Positions 43,320-51,207 of a stretch of DNA of 64,000 nucleotides are shown in pieces. The translations under genes and the position numbers were made by a program. The notes beneath the pieces are model-generated. The model was not told the DNA's origin and searched no databases. It saw nothing but the letters and a program-made list of their open reading frames with translations. Source of the stretch: Yinghuangia sp045039925 (lineage in GTDB: Bacteria; Actinomycetota; Actinomycetes; Streptomycetales; Streptomycetaceae); NCBI GenBank assembly GCA_045039925.1, contig CP108400.1, positions 7,874,001-7,938,000 of the forward strand. Direction: 5' to 3'. How positions within the stretch are numbered: position 1 is the first letter of the stretch; each line of letters opens with the position of its first letter.

Positions 43320-44555
43320 ATGCTGGACAACGTGGTGTCCAGTCCCGGGCTGTCTGTCGCCGAAGTGAAAGGCTGCCTGAGGCGGTTGCGCCAGGGGCAT
43401 GCTCTGGCTCGTCCGACCGCTGTGCTGACCGCCCTGACCGACCCCGTGCGGGATCATCTCGCCAACGTGCACGCGGGCGGCCTGGACCCGGTGGAAGAAG
43501 TCACGCATCTCGTGTCCACTATCCGCCTGGCAATACAGGGCCTTGCCGATGCCGAGCGCGTGTTGATCCAAGTCGACTTGAATCTGGCCCCCGAGCACCG
43601 GTATCCGACGCTCACCGAACGCCAGGAGTCACTCGCGCGTTCGCAAAAGTGCGCGGCCAAAACCATCCGGCGACGCTCCGACAGAGCGCTCGACACCCTC
43701 GCGTACATGCTCTTGGCAGACAGGGAAGCGTATACGGCGACCAGCACCGCCCCGGCGAACGCGTCGGCCGCTGTTCGGGAACGGGCTACGGCCCAGGCTC
43801 CGTGGTGGGATGACCTACGTGCGTTCTGGCGACTGTCCGACGGGGCGGGAGTCGACATCATCTGCTCCGAGATCCCCGAACCGGAACGCCCCGAGTACGC
43901 CGCGCCGTCGGACCGCAACTACCTGCGCTACGCGAAGTTCGCTGACCTGGACACCCTCATCTACCTGCGCAGCCGATTCGCGCAGTTGGCCCTGACCGCG
44001 ACCATTCGCGACTTCGCCCCATCGGAGTACTACGACACCCACGCCGACGTCCTCGTGGTCGTCGGAGGACCCCCGTGGAACGCCAAATACCGGGAGTTCC
44101 TCCAGCAGTTGCCGTTCTACTTCGACCCCCACCCGCTCGGCGAAGACGACCCCCTGGTCGTGCCGGCGCTCGACGGCCTGACCCTCGGACCGCACTGGAC
44201 CGAACGTCACGAACTCCTGGAAGACCTGGCCGTCTTCACGCGTCTCACCCTCGCGGGCGGCACCACCGTCTTCCTGCTCGGCGGCTGCCTTACCCTCGGT
44301 GTCCTCGGCGCGGCTCGCTGCCTGCTCGAAGCCGAACGCGGCGCACGCAGCGCCCGCCGTATCACCGAACTTGTCGGCGACGCGGATTTCGTGCTTGTCA
44401 TCGAAGCCAGGCGCGTGGGCGGCATCACCGACGTGGCCGACCTGACGACCGTCCCCCCGTTGCTACTGCTTGCCCGCCACAACAACGACCCCTTCGTGAC
44501 CGTCGTCGACAACTGCGACCGCTACCCCAACAAGCGGACCGCGAAAGGCTCCTGA
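43320..44555 (+). CDS. Unknown 411-aa protein
   Basis: A 411-aa soluble protein starting at ATG 43320 (GGTGG upstream). The N-terminal 140 residues are helical and Arg/Ala-rich. The C-terminal domain has a Rossmann-like look: AGVDIICSEIPEPERPEYA, LRYAKFADLDTLIYLRSRFA, then DVLVVVGGPPWNAKYREFLQ, and later GGTTVFLLGGCLTLGVLGAA. I believe close homologues occur in other streptomycetes, but I know no function. The VVVGGPPWN loop could bind a nucleotide or sugar nucleotide. It is followed 4 nt later by the glycosyltransferase, so the two are probably co-translated. Confidence 0.7.
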   Translation: MLDNVVSSPGLSVAEVKGCLRRLRQGHALARPTAVLTALTDPVRDHLANVHAGGLDPVEEVTHLVSTIRLAIQGLADAERVLIQVDLNLAPEHRYPTLTERQESLARSQKCAAKTIRRRSDRALDTLAYMLLADREAYTATSTAPANASAAVRERATAQAPWWDDLRAFWRLSDGAGVDIICSEIPEPERPEYAAPSDRNYLRYAKFADLDTLIYLRSRFAQLALTATIRDFAPSEYYDTHADVLVVVGGPPWNAKYREFLQQLPFYFDPHPLGEDDPLVVPALDGLTLGPHWTERHELLEDLAVFTRLTLAGGTTVFLLGGCLTLGVLGAARCLLEAERGARSARRITELVGDADFVLVIEARRVGGITDVADLTTVPPLLLLARHNNDPFVTVVDNCDRYPNKRTAKGS

Positions 44556-44559
44556 CATC

Positions 44560-45294
44560 TTGATCACGCCCCTCGACCTCCGCACTTACGTGGTCAATCT
44601 GCCCAGACGGCCCGACCGGCGCGCATGGATCACCCTCAATCTCCCGCCCGAACTCCCGGTGACGTTCACCTCGGACTGGACCGGGTCCTTTGACGGACAC
44701 GACCTCACCATCGACCAGCTTGAGGCTGCCGACTACAAGCTGTTCCCTTGGAAGATCGAATCCGACAACCCTTGGTGGAACCGTCCACTGAAGTACGGTG
44801 AGATCGGCTGCACGCTCGCCCACCTGGCTTGCTGGCGCCACGCCGCCCAGGCCGGCGACGAGCCCTACATCGTCATTCTCGAAGACGACGCGATACTTCC
44901 TGCCACCTTCCTCCACGACCTGCTCGCCGGGCTGGACCGACTGACCGAACGCCACCACTTCGACCTGCTGTACCTGGGACGCTTCCTCCTGGAGCCCGAG
45001 CACGACCAGCCCGTCTTGAACGGATTCGTCTCGCCCGCGTACAGCCACTGCACGTTCGGCTACTTGCTCACCAGACCCGCGCTGGAAGTCCTACTTGCCG
45101 CCCGCCTGGAGCACGCCATTGTGCCGATCGATGAGTTCCTGCCAGCGCTCTACGTCGACCATCCCCGCCCGGATCTGCGCGCCCGGTTCCCGCGACAGCT
45201 CACAGCGCTCGCCTTCGACCCGGCACTCGTCCGCCAGCGCCCAAAGGACGAGGCTGGCAGCGACACCGAGGACTCCCATTTCGTAGAGCCCTGA
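44560..45294 (+). CDS. GT25-family glycosyltransferase
   Basis: A 244-aa glycosyltransferase of family 25 (LPS/collagen galactosyltransferase-like), which moves a sugar from a nucleotide donor. Motifs: YVVNLPRRPDRRAW at the start, YGEIGCTLAHLACWRHA, the metal-binding ILEDDA (Glu108-Asp109-Asp110), LLYLGRFLL, and a late PIDEFLPALY. No membrane segment is present, so it acts in the cytosol. TTG 44560 follows the previous stop by 4 nt; AAAGG lies 12 nt upstream. It may decorate the product of the locus. Confidence 0.8.
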   Translation: MITPLDLRTYVVNLPRRPDRRAWITLNLPPELPVTFTSDWTGSFDGHDLTIDQLEAADYKLFPWKIESDNPWWNRPLKYGEIGCTLAHLACWRHAAQAGDEPYIVILEDDAILPATFLHDLLAGLDRLTERHHFDLLYLGRFLLEPEHDQPVLNGFVSPAYSHCTFGYLLTRPALEVLLAARLEHAIVPIDEFLPALYVDHPRPDLRARFPRQLTALAFDPALVRQRPKDEAGSDTEDSHFVEP

Positions 45295-45367
45295 CCGACC
45301 CGCTGCTGACAACAGCCGACTGCGCGGCACCGAACCCATGCGAACCGGTCGTTCAGGGAGCCGTTCC

Positions 45368-46042
45368 TCAGTGCGCATGCACCTTCACGAGTGACTCCCA
45401 GTGACGGATCAGGCTCTGCAACCTCTGCCCCGACCACTGCTCAGTCGGCGTGTGGACGTTCACCCCTGTCACGACGTGCCCCGGCGGAACGTCCTTCGTG
45501 ACCACGGCGCCAGCGGCGACATAGCTTCGCGGACCGACTCGCACCCCACCGACGATCCGCGCTCCATAGCCCACCACCGAGTCCGCCTCGATCACTGGAG
45601 GCTCCTCATCGACCCCCCACCAGCCCTCGTGCGGGCGGGTGTACTCGTGCACCAACTCACCCATCACCGTGGACCGTTCCCCGATCACCGTGTCGTCGCA
45701 GACGAAGCCGGCCACGCACGCCTCCGCGCCGATGACGACGCGATCGCACACGTACGCCCCGTAAACGATCCGCGTGCCCGCACCGACACTCGTGTTGTAC
45801 CCGATGCGCACGCGGTCCTCGATCACGCATTCGGAGGCGATCTGGACACCTTCATGGATCACGACATGGTTCGCCACCAGGCAGTTCGGGCCCACCACAA
45901 CGCGATCGCCCGCCGTCGCCGAGCCCGGCTGTCGCTGCTCGGCCCGCAGCCGAGCTTCGCTTGGGTAACCCAAGACGCAGTACTCGCCGATCACGCTGCT
46001 CCCGTCGATTTGAACCGGCGCGTACAGCGCGGAGACGTTCAC
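45368..46042 (-). CDS. Left-handed beta-helix (hexapeptide) acyltransferase
   Basis: A 224-aa protein made largely of hexapeptide repeats (VVVGPNCLVANHVVIHEGVQI, in pieces under the helix register, then VIEDRVRIGYNTSVGAGTRI, VVGYGARIVGGVRVGPRSYV). It ends with AAGAVVTKDVPPGHVV, the classic end of acetyl/succinyl transferases. Such trimers acylate amino sugars or amino acids with acyl-CoA. GTG 46042 overlaps the hydrolase stop (GTGA). A loop with a cluster of Trp and His residues (HEYTRPHEGWWGVD) replaces the usual short turn and may shape the acceptor site. Confidence 0.82.
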   Translation of the reverse strand: MNVSALYAPVQIDGSSVIGEYCVLGYPSEARLRAEQRQPGSATAGDRVVVGPNCLVANHVVIHEGVQIASECVIEDRVRIGYNTSVGAGTRIVYGAYVCDRVVIGAEACVAGFVCDDTVIGERSTVMGELVHEYTRPHEGWWGVDEEPPVIEADSVVGYGARIVGGVRVGPRSYVAAGAVVTKDVPPGHVVTGVNVHTPTEQWSGQRLQSLIRHWESLVKVHAH

Positions 46043-46815
46043 TCCCGCTCCCCGTCGTGGGCGAGCCAGGTCGTGGTCACCGCGATGGCCTCGTCTTCCC
46101 GCTCGCGGGAGTCGAACCCATGGTCCGAACCCACCACCGTGTGGAACCCGGCATTCCGCTTCGCGGCAGCAGCGTCGCGGGCGATCTCATACGACACCGC
46201 GCTGTCCTGATCGCCGTGCACCACCAGCGTCGGAACCTCGCTGTCGAGCAAGCAGTTCATCGGCTCGTAGCGGTTGAGCTCCTCAAACAGCACCCGGCCG
46301 ACCTCGAACTCGGCGTCCAGCATCAGGAAACCCTGAGTCGACAGCAGCTTCTGCCGCTCGGCGTTGAAGTTCTCGGTGCCCCATGGCAGTTCTGGTTCGA
46401 CGAACGTGCGCCGCAGGTCCAGCACCGGATTCCACAACACCAGCCGATCAAGACGTTCCCCCAGCCACGGCAGGGAAAGCGAGGTGGCCACCGCCCCGAA
46501 GCTCGATGCCACCACCGTCAACCGACCGGGGAACTGCTCGGCCACGTACTCGACCGCCGATTGGAAGTCGAGCATCTCCCCGGCGATCGTGGCCCCGCGC
46601 TGTGTCCCCCCGCTCCCGCCATGGCCGCGGAACGAGAACCGCAGGACATTGAAGTCCGCGTCAGCGAGACGGTCCGCGAGACGCACATACATCCCGCCCT
46701 CAGTCATGTCGGCATTGATGCCGTGCACCTGGACGACCGAGCCGCGCGCACCCTGCGCACGCGCCGGATGAACAGCAGCCTCAAGCCGCATACCGTCGAT
46801 CGACGTCAACTGCAT
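46039..46815 (-). CDS. Alpha/beta hydrolase
   Basis: A 258-aa serine hydrolase of the S33-like alpha/beta fold. The oxyanion-hole region is VVQVHGINADM, followed by FSFRGHGGSGG. The nucleophile elbow is VASSFGAV with Ser105, a variant of GxSxG with Ala at the first position. The acid is in LVVHGDQDSAV and the His in SDHGFD. I chose ATG 46815 with GGGAG 9 nt upstream. It overlaps the acyltransferase start by 4 nt, so hydrolase and acyltransferase form a pair that may add and remove, or transfer, an acyl group in the same pathway. Confidence 0.83.
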   Translation of the reverse strand: MQLTSIDGMRLEAAVHPARAQGARGSVVQVHGINADMTEGGMYVRLADRLADADFNVLRFSFRGHGGSGGTQRGATIAGEMLDFQSAVEYVAEQFPGRLTVVASSFGAVATSLSLPWLGERLDRLVLWNPVLDLRRTFVEPELPWGTENFNAERQKLLSTQGFLMLDAEFEVGRVLFEELNRYEPMNCLLDSEVPTLVVHGDQDSAVSYEIARDAAAAKRNAGFHTVVGSDHGFDSREREDEAIAVTTTWLAHDGERE

Positions 46816-47179
46816 CCGAAAGGACTCCCATCGCGTGTCACGGTCCAGCTCCACGTGTACCAGATACAGAACTGGCAGCGCGGACTCTCGGCAGCCTCAA
46901 CCCACTTCGCAGAAGCGGTCGGCTTGGCGCGGCAAGCACACGCCGAACACTGGCTCAGTGTGCGGGACGCGCGGGAGTATGCCGAGGCACTGCACGTCCG
47001 GCGCGCTTCCAGCCAGCCAGGCCCTCGCCCAAGCGGACTGACCAGTCAGGAGGCCCAGTGGCACACACCCCCACGCCCCCACGCCCCCACTGCCGCCGCA
47101 TCTCGCGCTCCCGCGCTCGTTCACGGACGCGGATGCCATCGCCGCGAGCGACTGGGAAGCGTTCCGCTCCATCCCGACT
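46816..47179. other. Gap with a strong ribosome site and disrupted 5' coding sequence
   Basis: No complete gene is present. AGGAGG at 47050-47053 with neighbours, followed by GTG 47058, is a canonical initiation signal. The frame it opens is not that of the downstream 2H-type gene, but after the C-rich tract at 47066-47087 the downstream frame encodes plausible protein (LPRSFTDADAIAASDWEAFR) right up to ATG 47180. A single base difference in the tract would join them. A different plus-strand frame from about 46855 to 47050 also looks protein-like but has no start signal. Confidence 0.5.
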
Positions 47180-47761
47180 ATGGTCAACCACTGGGACCGT
47201 CCCGGTTGGACCCCCGGACGCCGCTCCTACTACTGGTTCCTCACCTTCCCTGACGCGCCCGACCTGGTGTCCGCCGCCGTGGAACTGCAAGACGAACTGG
47301 CCCACTTCCGATTGGACTCCATCCCCGCGGACGGCCTGCACGTCACCATGGCCAGACTCGGGTTCACCGACGAGGTGACCGACGCACACCTGAGCGCCGC
47401 CGTGCAGGCGACCGAACGCGTCTGCGGCGACCTCGACCCGTTCGACCTCATGGTCGGCCCCTTGGCCGGCTCACCAGGCGCGGTACGGTTCAGCGTCGCC
47501 CCCTGGGCGCCCTTGATCGCAATACGGGCCGCACTCCCCAGCACGTCGCCACGGGCTGCGTTCCGACCCCACCTCGGCATCGCCTACAGCAACCGACCGA
47601 TGCCCGCGCAACCGGTCATCGACGCGATAGCGCCACTACGCTCCCGGGAACCGATTTATCTCCCGGTCCGCGAACTGCACCTCGTAGAACTGCGCCGGGA
47701 ACACCGGGCGTACCGCTGGGATCTCGTCAGGAGCTTCCCACTGGGAAGGCACACCCGCTGA
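47180..47761 (+). CDS. 2H-type phosphoesterase-like protein (probably frameshifted at its 5' end)
   Basis: The 193 codons from ATG 47180 resemble 2H phosphoesterases/2'-5' RNA ligases: first motif LHVTMARLGF (His54, Thr56), second motif FRPHLGIAYS (His131, with Gly where Ser/Thr is usual). ATG 47180 has no ribosome site, and in-frame coding continues upstream to about 47090 without a start. The true start is therefore probably GTG 47058, with a frameshift in the C-rich tract (see the preceding gap). If real, the degenerate second motif suggests weak or altered catalysis. It could act on RNA or cyclic phosphates; no substrate is evident. Confidence 0.6.
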   Translation: MVNHWDRPGWTPGRRSYYWFLTFPDAPDLVSAAVELQDELAHFRLDSIPADGLHVTMARLGFTDEVTDAHLSAAVQATERVCGDLDPFDLMVGPLAGSPGAVRFSVAPWAPLIAIRAALPSTSPRAAFRPHLGIAYSNRPMPAQPVIDAIAPLRSREPIYLPVRELHLVELRREHRAYRWDLVRSFPLGRHTR

Positions 47762-48006
47762 CCCTCTGCTGGTGCGAACCCCGACCAACAAGTCCACTGG
47801 CTCGGACCACGAAACCCAACCCGCCCGGCGCACGACGACGGAACCAGCCCAGTGATCGAATGCACGACGCCGCAGCCACTCGACACACTCCCAGGGATCA
47901 CAGAGGGACGCAGGCGGATCATCAGGCGGCACCGACCGCGTACGCGGCGCGCTACGGCAGCAGCATCTGGCTGCGCTCCCCGCCTTCAGCAAGGCAAGGT
48001 CGTCAC

Positions 48007-48759
48007 GTGTCCGACTACGCCGAACCGATCCACCGGCACCTCGCCGCGTTGCTGGCCCCAGAGCCCGGCGAGCTCATGGTCGACCTGGGCTGCGGAACCG
48101 GCCCGACGATCGCCGCACTCGCGCATTCGATGCCGGAGGCTCGGTTCGTCGGTGTCGACCGCTCCGAAACGGCGCTGCGCACCGCCCGTCGCTTGCTGGA
48201 CGAACAGGACGCGTCCGCCGCGTGGGTCATGGCTGATCTGCGCTGGCCGTTGCCCTTCCGCGATGGCTGCGTCGACAGCGTCGTCTCGTACAACACGCTG
48301 GAGTGCGTCCCCGAACCCGCCGCACTGCTCCACGACGTGGCCCGCATACTGCGTCCCGGCGGGCGCCTCCTGCTTGCCCACGTCGACTTCGATTCGCTGA
48401 CGATCGCTGGCGCCGACACCGCGCTCGACCGCAGGATCTGCCACGCCTACGCCGATCTCGCACAGCCGTGGATGGACGTCGCCAACGGTCGGATCGGTCG
48501 GCAGCTTCCCGGTCTGGTGAGCGCCAGCCCCCTCGAACTGATCGCGACTGAACCGCACCTGAACTCGTCCACCGAACTGTCTGGACATGCCGAACGCCGC
48601 GTCAACGAGATCGCGCGAGCCGTTCGCCCGGAGCGGGAGCAGGACACCATCACGCCTGCCGACGTCGTCCTGTGGCGCAGCCAGACCACCGAATCGGCGG
48701 TGGCCGGACGCTTCTTCTTCGCTGAGACGACGCTCATCACGACTGCGGAACGCCGGTAG
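48007..48759 (+). CDS. Class I SAM-dependent methyltransferase
   Basis: A 250-aa methyltransferase with motif I VDLGCGTG at residues 25-32, the acidic loop FVGVDRSE, motif II-like MADLRWPLPFRDGCVDSVV and LRPGGRLLLAHVD. This is the Methyltransf_11 pattern typical of small-molecule methylation in actinomycetes. GTG 48007 has AAGG 8 nt upstream. It is at the right end of the putative biosynthetic locus and could methylate its product, though 245 bp of gene-free DNA separates it from the phosphoesterase-like gene. Confidence 0.85.
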   Translation: MSDYAEPIHRHLAALLAPEPGELMVDLGCGTGPTIAALAHSMPEARFVGVDRSETALRTARRLLDEQDASAAWVMADLRWPLPFRDGCVDSVVSYNTLECVPEPAALLHDVARILRPGGRLLLAHVDFDSLTIAGADTALDRRICHAYADLAQPWMDVANGRIGRQLPGLVSASPLELIATEPHLNSSTELSGHAERRVNEIARAVRPEREQDTITPADVVLWRSQTTESAVAGRFFFAETTLITTAERR

Positions 48760-48968
48760 CGACCCGTAGGCACTCTGGACGTATTGCCTCCGGCAAGGGG
48801 GGAGAATGCGGTGCCGACCTTCCCTCACAATCGTTGCCGACCAGTCGTACACCGCGCTGCCAGCCGCCTATCTATTTGCCCTCGTGGATCACCGCGATCT
48901 GGGCGCCCGATGGCCGTTGGCACCGCCGGATCAACGGCGGGGCAGCTACAGGGCTTCCAGTGGTCCAA

Positions 48969-49877
48969 TTACTCGCCAGCCTCGGCGGCCAGGACGTTGT
49001 TCTCGGCTGCCTCTTCGGGGTCGGCGACGGCCTCGTCGGCGTTGGCGGCCAGCACCCACTCGTCCGGGGTGATGATGCGGCCCGCCGCCTCGTTCTCGCT
49101 GAGGAACTCCGTTTCCCTGAACACCCGGAGGCGGCGGTCACGGGAGTGCTTCTTCGCGGGCGACCAGAGCATCTGCGCCCGGCGGCCGCGTAGTTCACTG
49201 AGCGCCTTGTCCCGCTCGGGGCCAGGGAGACGGAGCGAGATGTCGATGCCGTCGCGGATGCGGTCCTCCATCTCCGTGCGCGTGAAGCGTCGGTTACACA
49301 GGTTGCCAGCCATCCGAGGGCGGCCGGGGTGGACGGTGTCCCAGACCGACCGCGCGTTGGTGCGTGCGGTGCCCGAGGGATTGGCTCCGAATCCGGGCAT
49401 GAGCGTGTTCCAAAGCACGGGGGCGTACGCGCGCAGGAGCGCTCGCTCGCCGAGGACGATCCACACGTCGTCGAGCAAGAGGTAGCGCACGTCGAAGTCG
49501 GAGACCCGCAGATTGCCCCCGTTAGCATCGGACGCTTCGGCGATGCTTACGCGGTGTTTGTCGACGATGCGCTGGAAGAGCTTGCGGTTGGTCTCGTCGA
49601 CCGGGTCGCCGTAGCTGCTGTTGCCCGCTTCGGCCTTGCCGACGTAGACAGGGATGTCCTGGTTCTTGAGGCCCGCGTACAGGGGGAGGTCGCCGGTGTA
49701 GTACAAGGCGTACAGCCCCGCGCCCTGGAACGCCTGGACGGCGTCGAGGGGAATACGGTCGCGGCCGTCGAGTGCCTCGCGGAGGTTGCCGCTCAGCCGC
49801 TCAAGCCCCAAGGGGTCGAACTTGCCGGAGTTATCGAGGGGAACGTCCGGAGTCGGCGCGGGGTTCGTGGGAGGCAT
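48969..49877 (-). CDS. Eco29kI-family GIY-YIG restriction endonuclease
   Basis: A 302-aa type II restriction enzyme. The GIY-YIG nuclease core reads GAGLYALYYTGDLPLYAGLK then VYVGKAEAG (residues 52-84), followed by helices with VDETNRKLFQRIVDKH and a basic C-terminal half. This is the Eco29kI pattern, whose prototype cuts CCGCGG; the specificity here is not readable from sequence. ATG 49877 is taken as start; GTG 49907, right after the upstream stop, is possible. It is last in an operon with a C5-cytosine methyltransferase, so the two should form a restriction-modification pair. Confidence 0.85.
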   Translation of the reverse strand: MPPTNPAPTPDVPLDNSGKFDPLGLERLSGNLREALDGRDRIPLDAVQAFQGAGLYALYYTGDLPLYAGLKNQDIPVYVGKAEAGNSSYGDPVDETNRKLFQRIVDKHRVSIAEASDANGGNLRVSDFDVRYLLLDDVWIVLGERALLRAYAPVLWNTLMPGFGANPSGTARTNARSVWDTVHPGRPRMAGNLCNRRFTRTEMEDRIRDGIDISLRLPGPERDKALSELRGRRAQMLWSPAKKHSRDRRLRVFRETEFLSENEAAGRIITPDEWVLAANADEAVADPEEAAENNVLAAEAGE

Positions 49878-49908
49878 GGCCGGGAGGGTACTCCCCGTGG
49901 CCGACACG

Positions 49909-50346
49909 TCACTTCGTGGACGCGCCGAGCGGGTCGTCTCCGAGTGCGGCGCGGAGCGTGAGGATTGTGTCCTCCCATGCGCGGTACTGGTCGGTGGCGG
50001 ACCACAGCTCGTTCAGTTCGGAGTCCGGAGCCAGGATCCGTTCCAGCGCGGCGACAGCGAGCGGGATGAGACTGTCGGGAATCGGGGGGACGCCGCTCGC
50101 GGCGAGGAACGCGAGCGGTTCCGGGATGTCACCTGGTTCCGCAGCCCGGAACTGGGCGACGATGGCGGCCGCCACGATGGCCGGCACGGCCTCGTGGCTG
50201 TCGAGGAAACCCTCGCTCGGGTCAGCCCCGGTCCGCAGCGCGGCCTCGATGAGGCCGAGCCGCTGGTGGTACTCGGCGCTGTAGAGGTCGCTGAGGTAGT
50301 CCGCCGCGGTGTCTGAGTCGAACGGGCCGACGCCCCGGAGATCCAT
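49909..50346 (-). CDS. DUF4259 domain protein
   Basis: A 145-aa protein with the DUF4259 hallmark near the N-terminus: GPFDSDTAADYLSDLYSAEY. The rest is helical. The family is common in actinobacteria and of unknown function. It lies between the Vsr-like nuclease and the Eco29kI-like enzyme on the same strand; whether it serves restriction or is a passenger is unclear. Confidence 0.78.
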   Translation of the reverse strand: MDLRGVGPFDSDTAADYLSDLYSAEYHQRLGLIEAALRTGADPSEGFLDSHEAVPAIVAAAIVAQFRAAEPGDIPEPLAFLAASGVPPIPDSLIPLAVAALERILAPDSELNELWSATDQYRAWEDTILTLRAALGDDPLGASTK

Positions 50347-50415
50347 GGGTGAGCCCTTCCTGTGGAGTTCCGGTATCGCGACCCGCGCGGTACAGCTTGC
50401 CAGCCGTCACGCGCG

Positions 50416-51207
50416 TCAGCGCGCGCGGGTCCGCGCGTTGACCGGGCCGACAGCCCTACGGACTATCTCGGCGATCCGTTCTGCGGCCGCTTCCGACTCC
50501 TCGTGTTCCCACACGCGGACCACGGTCCAGCCCGCCGCGGTGAGCGCCGTCGTCGTCTCGGCGTCGCGGGCCTGGTTCCCTGTGATCTTCTCCTCCCAGA
50601 AGTCGGCATTCTTGGCGGAAGGCCGGTGGTGCTCGGGGCAGCCGTGCCAGTAGCAGCCGTCGACGAAGACGGCCACGCGCGCCGCCACGAACACTACGTC
50701 GGCGGTGCGCCGCAGCGCGGGTTCCGGACGGACGGACACCCGGTACCGCAAACCCCTTCTGTGCAGCGCCGACCGCAAGCGCCGTTCGGGCTTGGTGTCC
50801 CGGCCCCGGTTCCCGGTCATGGACCGCCGTACCGCAGGCGAGGACGCCCAAGAACCCTCGGGGATCGGCTCCTCAGCGACCAGGTCGTCCGCGCGGGCCT
50901 TCCCCCACGCCTGCGCGAGGTTCGCCGCGCGGGTCGGCTGGTCGACCTCACCCACGTATCGCGTGCGGGTGTGCCCTTGGTCCGACCAGCGCAGGTAAGC
51001 GCGGATGCGACGCGTCTTCGGGTAGAGCTTCAACGCGATCGACGCTCGGGCGAACTTGCCGTCGCCCAGGTCGACGGCGCGCAGGTGGACGCCGCCGGCC
51101 GCGCGGTCCTGCTCGGCCGACCGCGCCTGGGCGTTCATTCGCGCGCGCGGCTTCCACGCCCGCTCCGGCGGCGGCTTGTCCTTCCAGCGGCCCGGCTGGT
51201 CAACCAT
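50416..51207 (-). CDS. Vsr-like (very short patch) endonuclease with N-terminal extension
   Basis: A 263-aa protein. Residues about 125-250 are a Vsr-type PD-(D/E)XK nuclease: RSMTGNRGRDTKPERRLRSA, TADVVFVAARVAVFVDGCYW, HGCPEHHRPS, and a late WTVVRVWEHE. Vsr enzymes nick T:G mismatches left by deamination of methylcytosine. An extra N-terminal domain of about 120 residues (ASIALKLYPKTRRIRAYLRW, then QGHTRTRYVGEVDQPTRAAN) is not part of classical Vsr. ATG 51207 overlaps the methyltransferase gene by 8 nt. It either repairs damage from that enzyme or serves as a nuclease in the defence island. Confidence 0.85.
   Translation of the reverse strand: MVDQPGRWKDKPPPERAWKPRARMNAQARSAEQDRAAGGVHLRAVDLGDGKFARASIALKLYPKTRRIRAYLRWSDQGHTRTRYVGEVDQPTRAANLAQAWGKARADDLVAEEPIPEGSWASSPAVRRSMTGNRGRDTKPERRLRSALHRRGLRYRVSVRPEPALRRTADVVFVAARVAVFVDGCYWHGCPEHHRPSAKNADFWEEKITGNQARDAETTTALTAAGWTVVRVWEHEESEAAAERIAEIVRRAVGPVNARTRAR

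Noticed and set aside
46855..47050. Possible small gene before the phosphoesterase-like gene
   Set aside because: The frame looks mildly protein-like but has no ribosome site, only a GTG, and overlaps the canonical start signal at 47058; kept only as a note in the gap entry.
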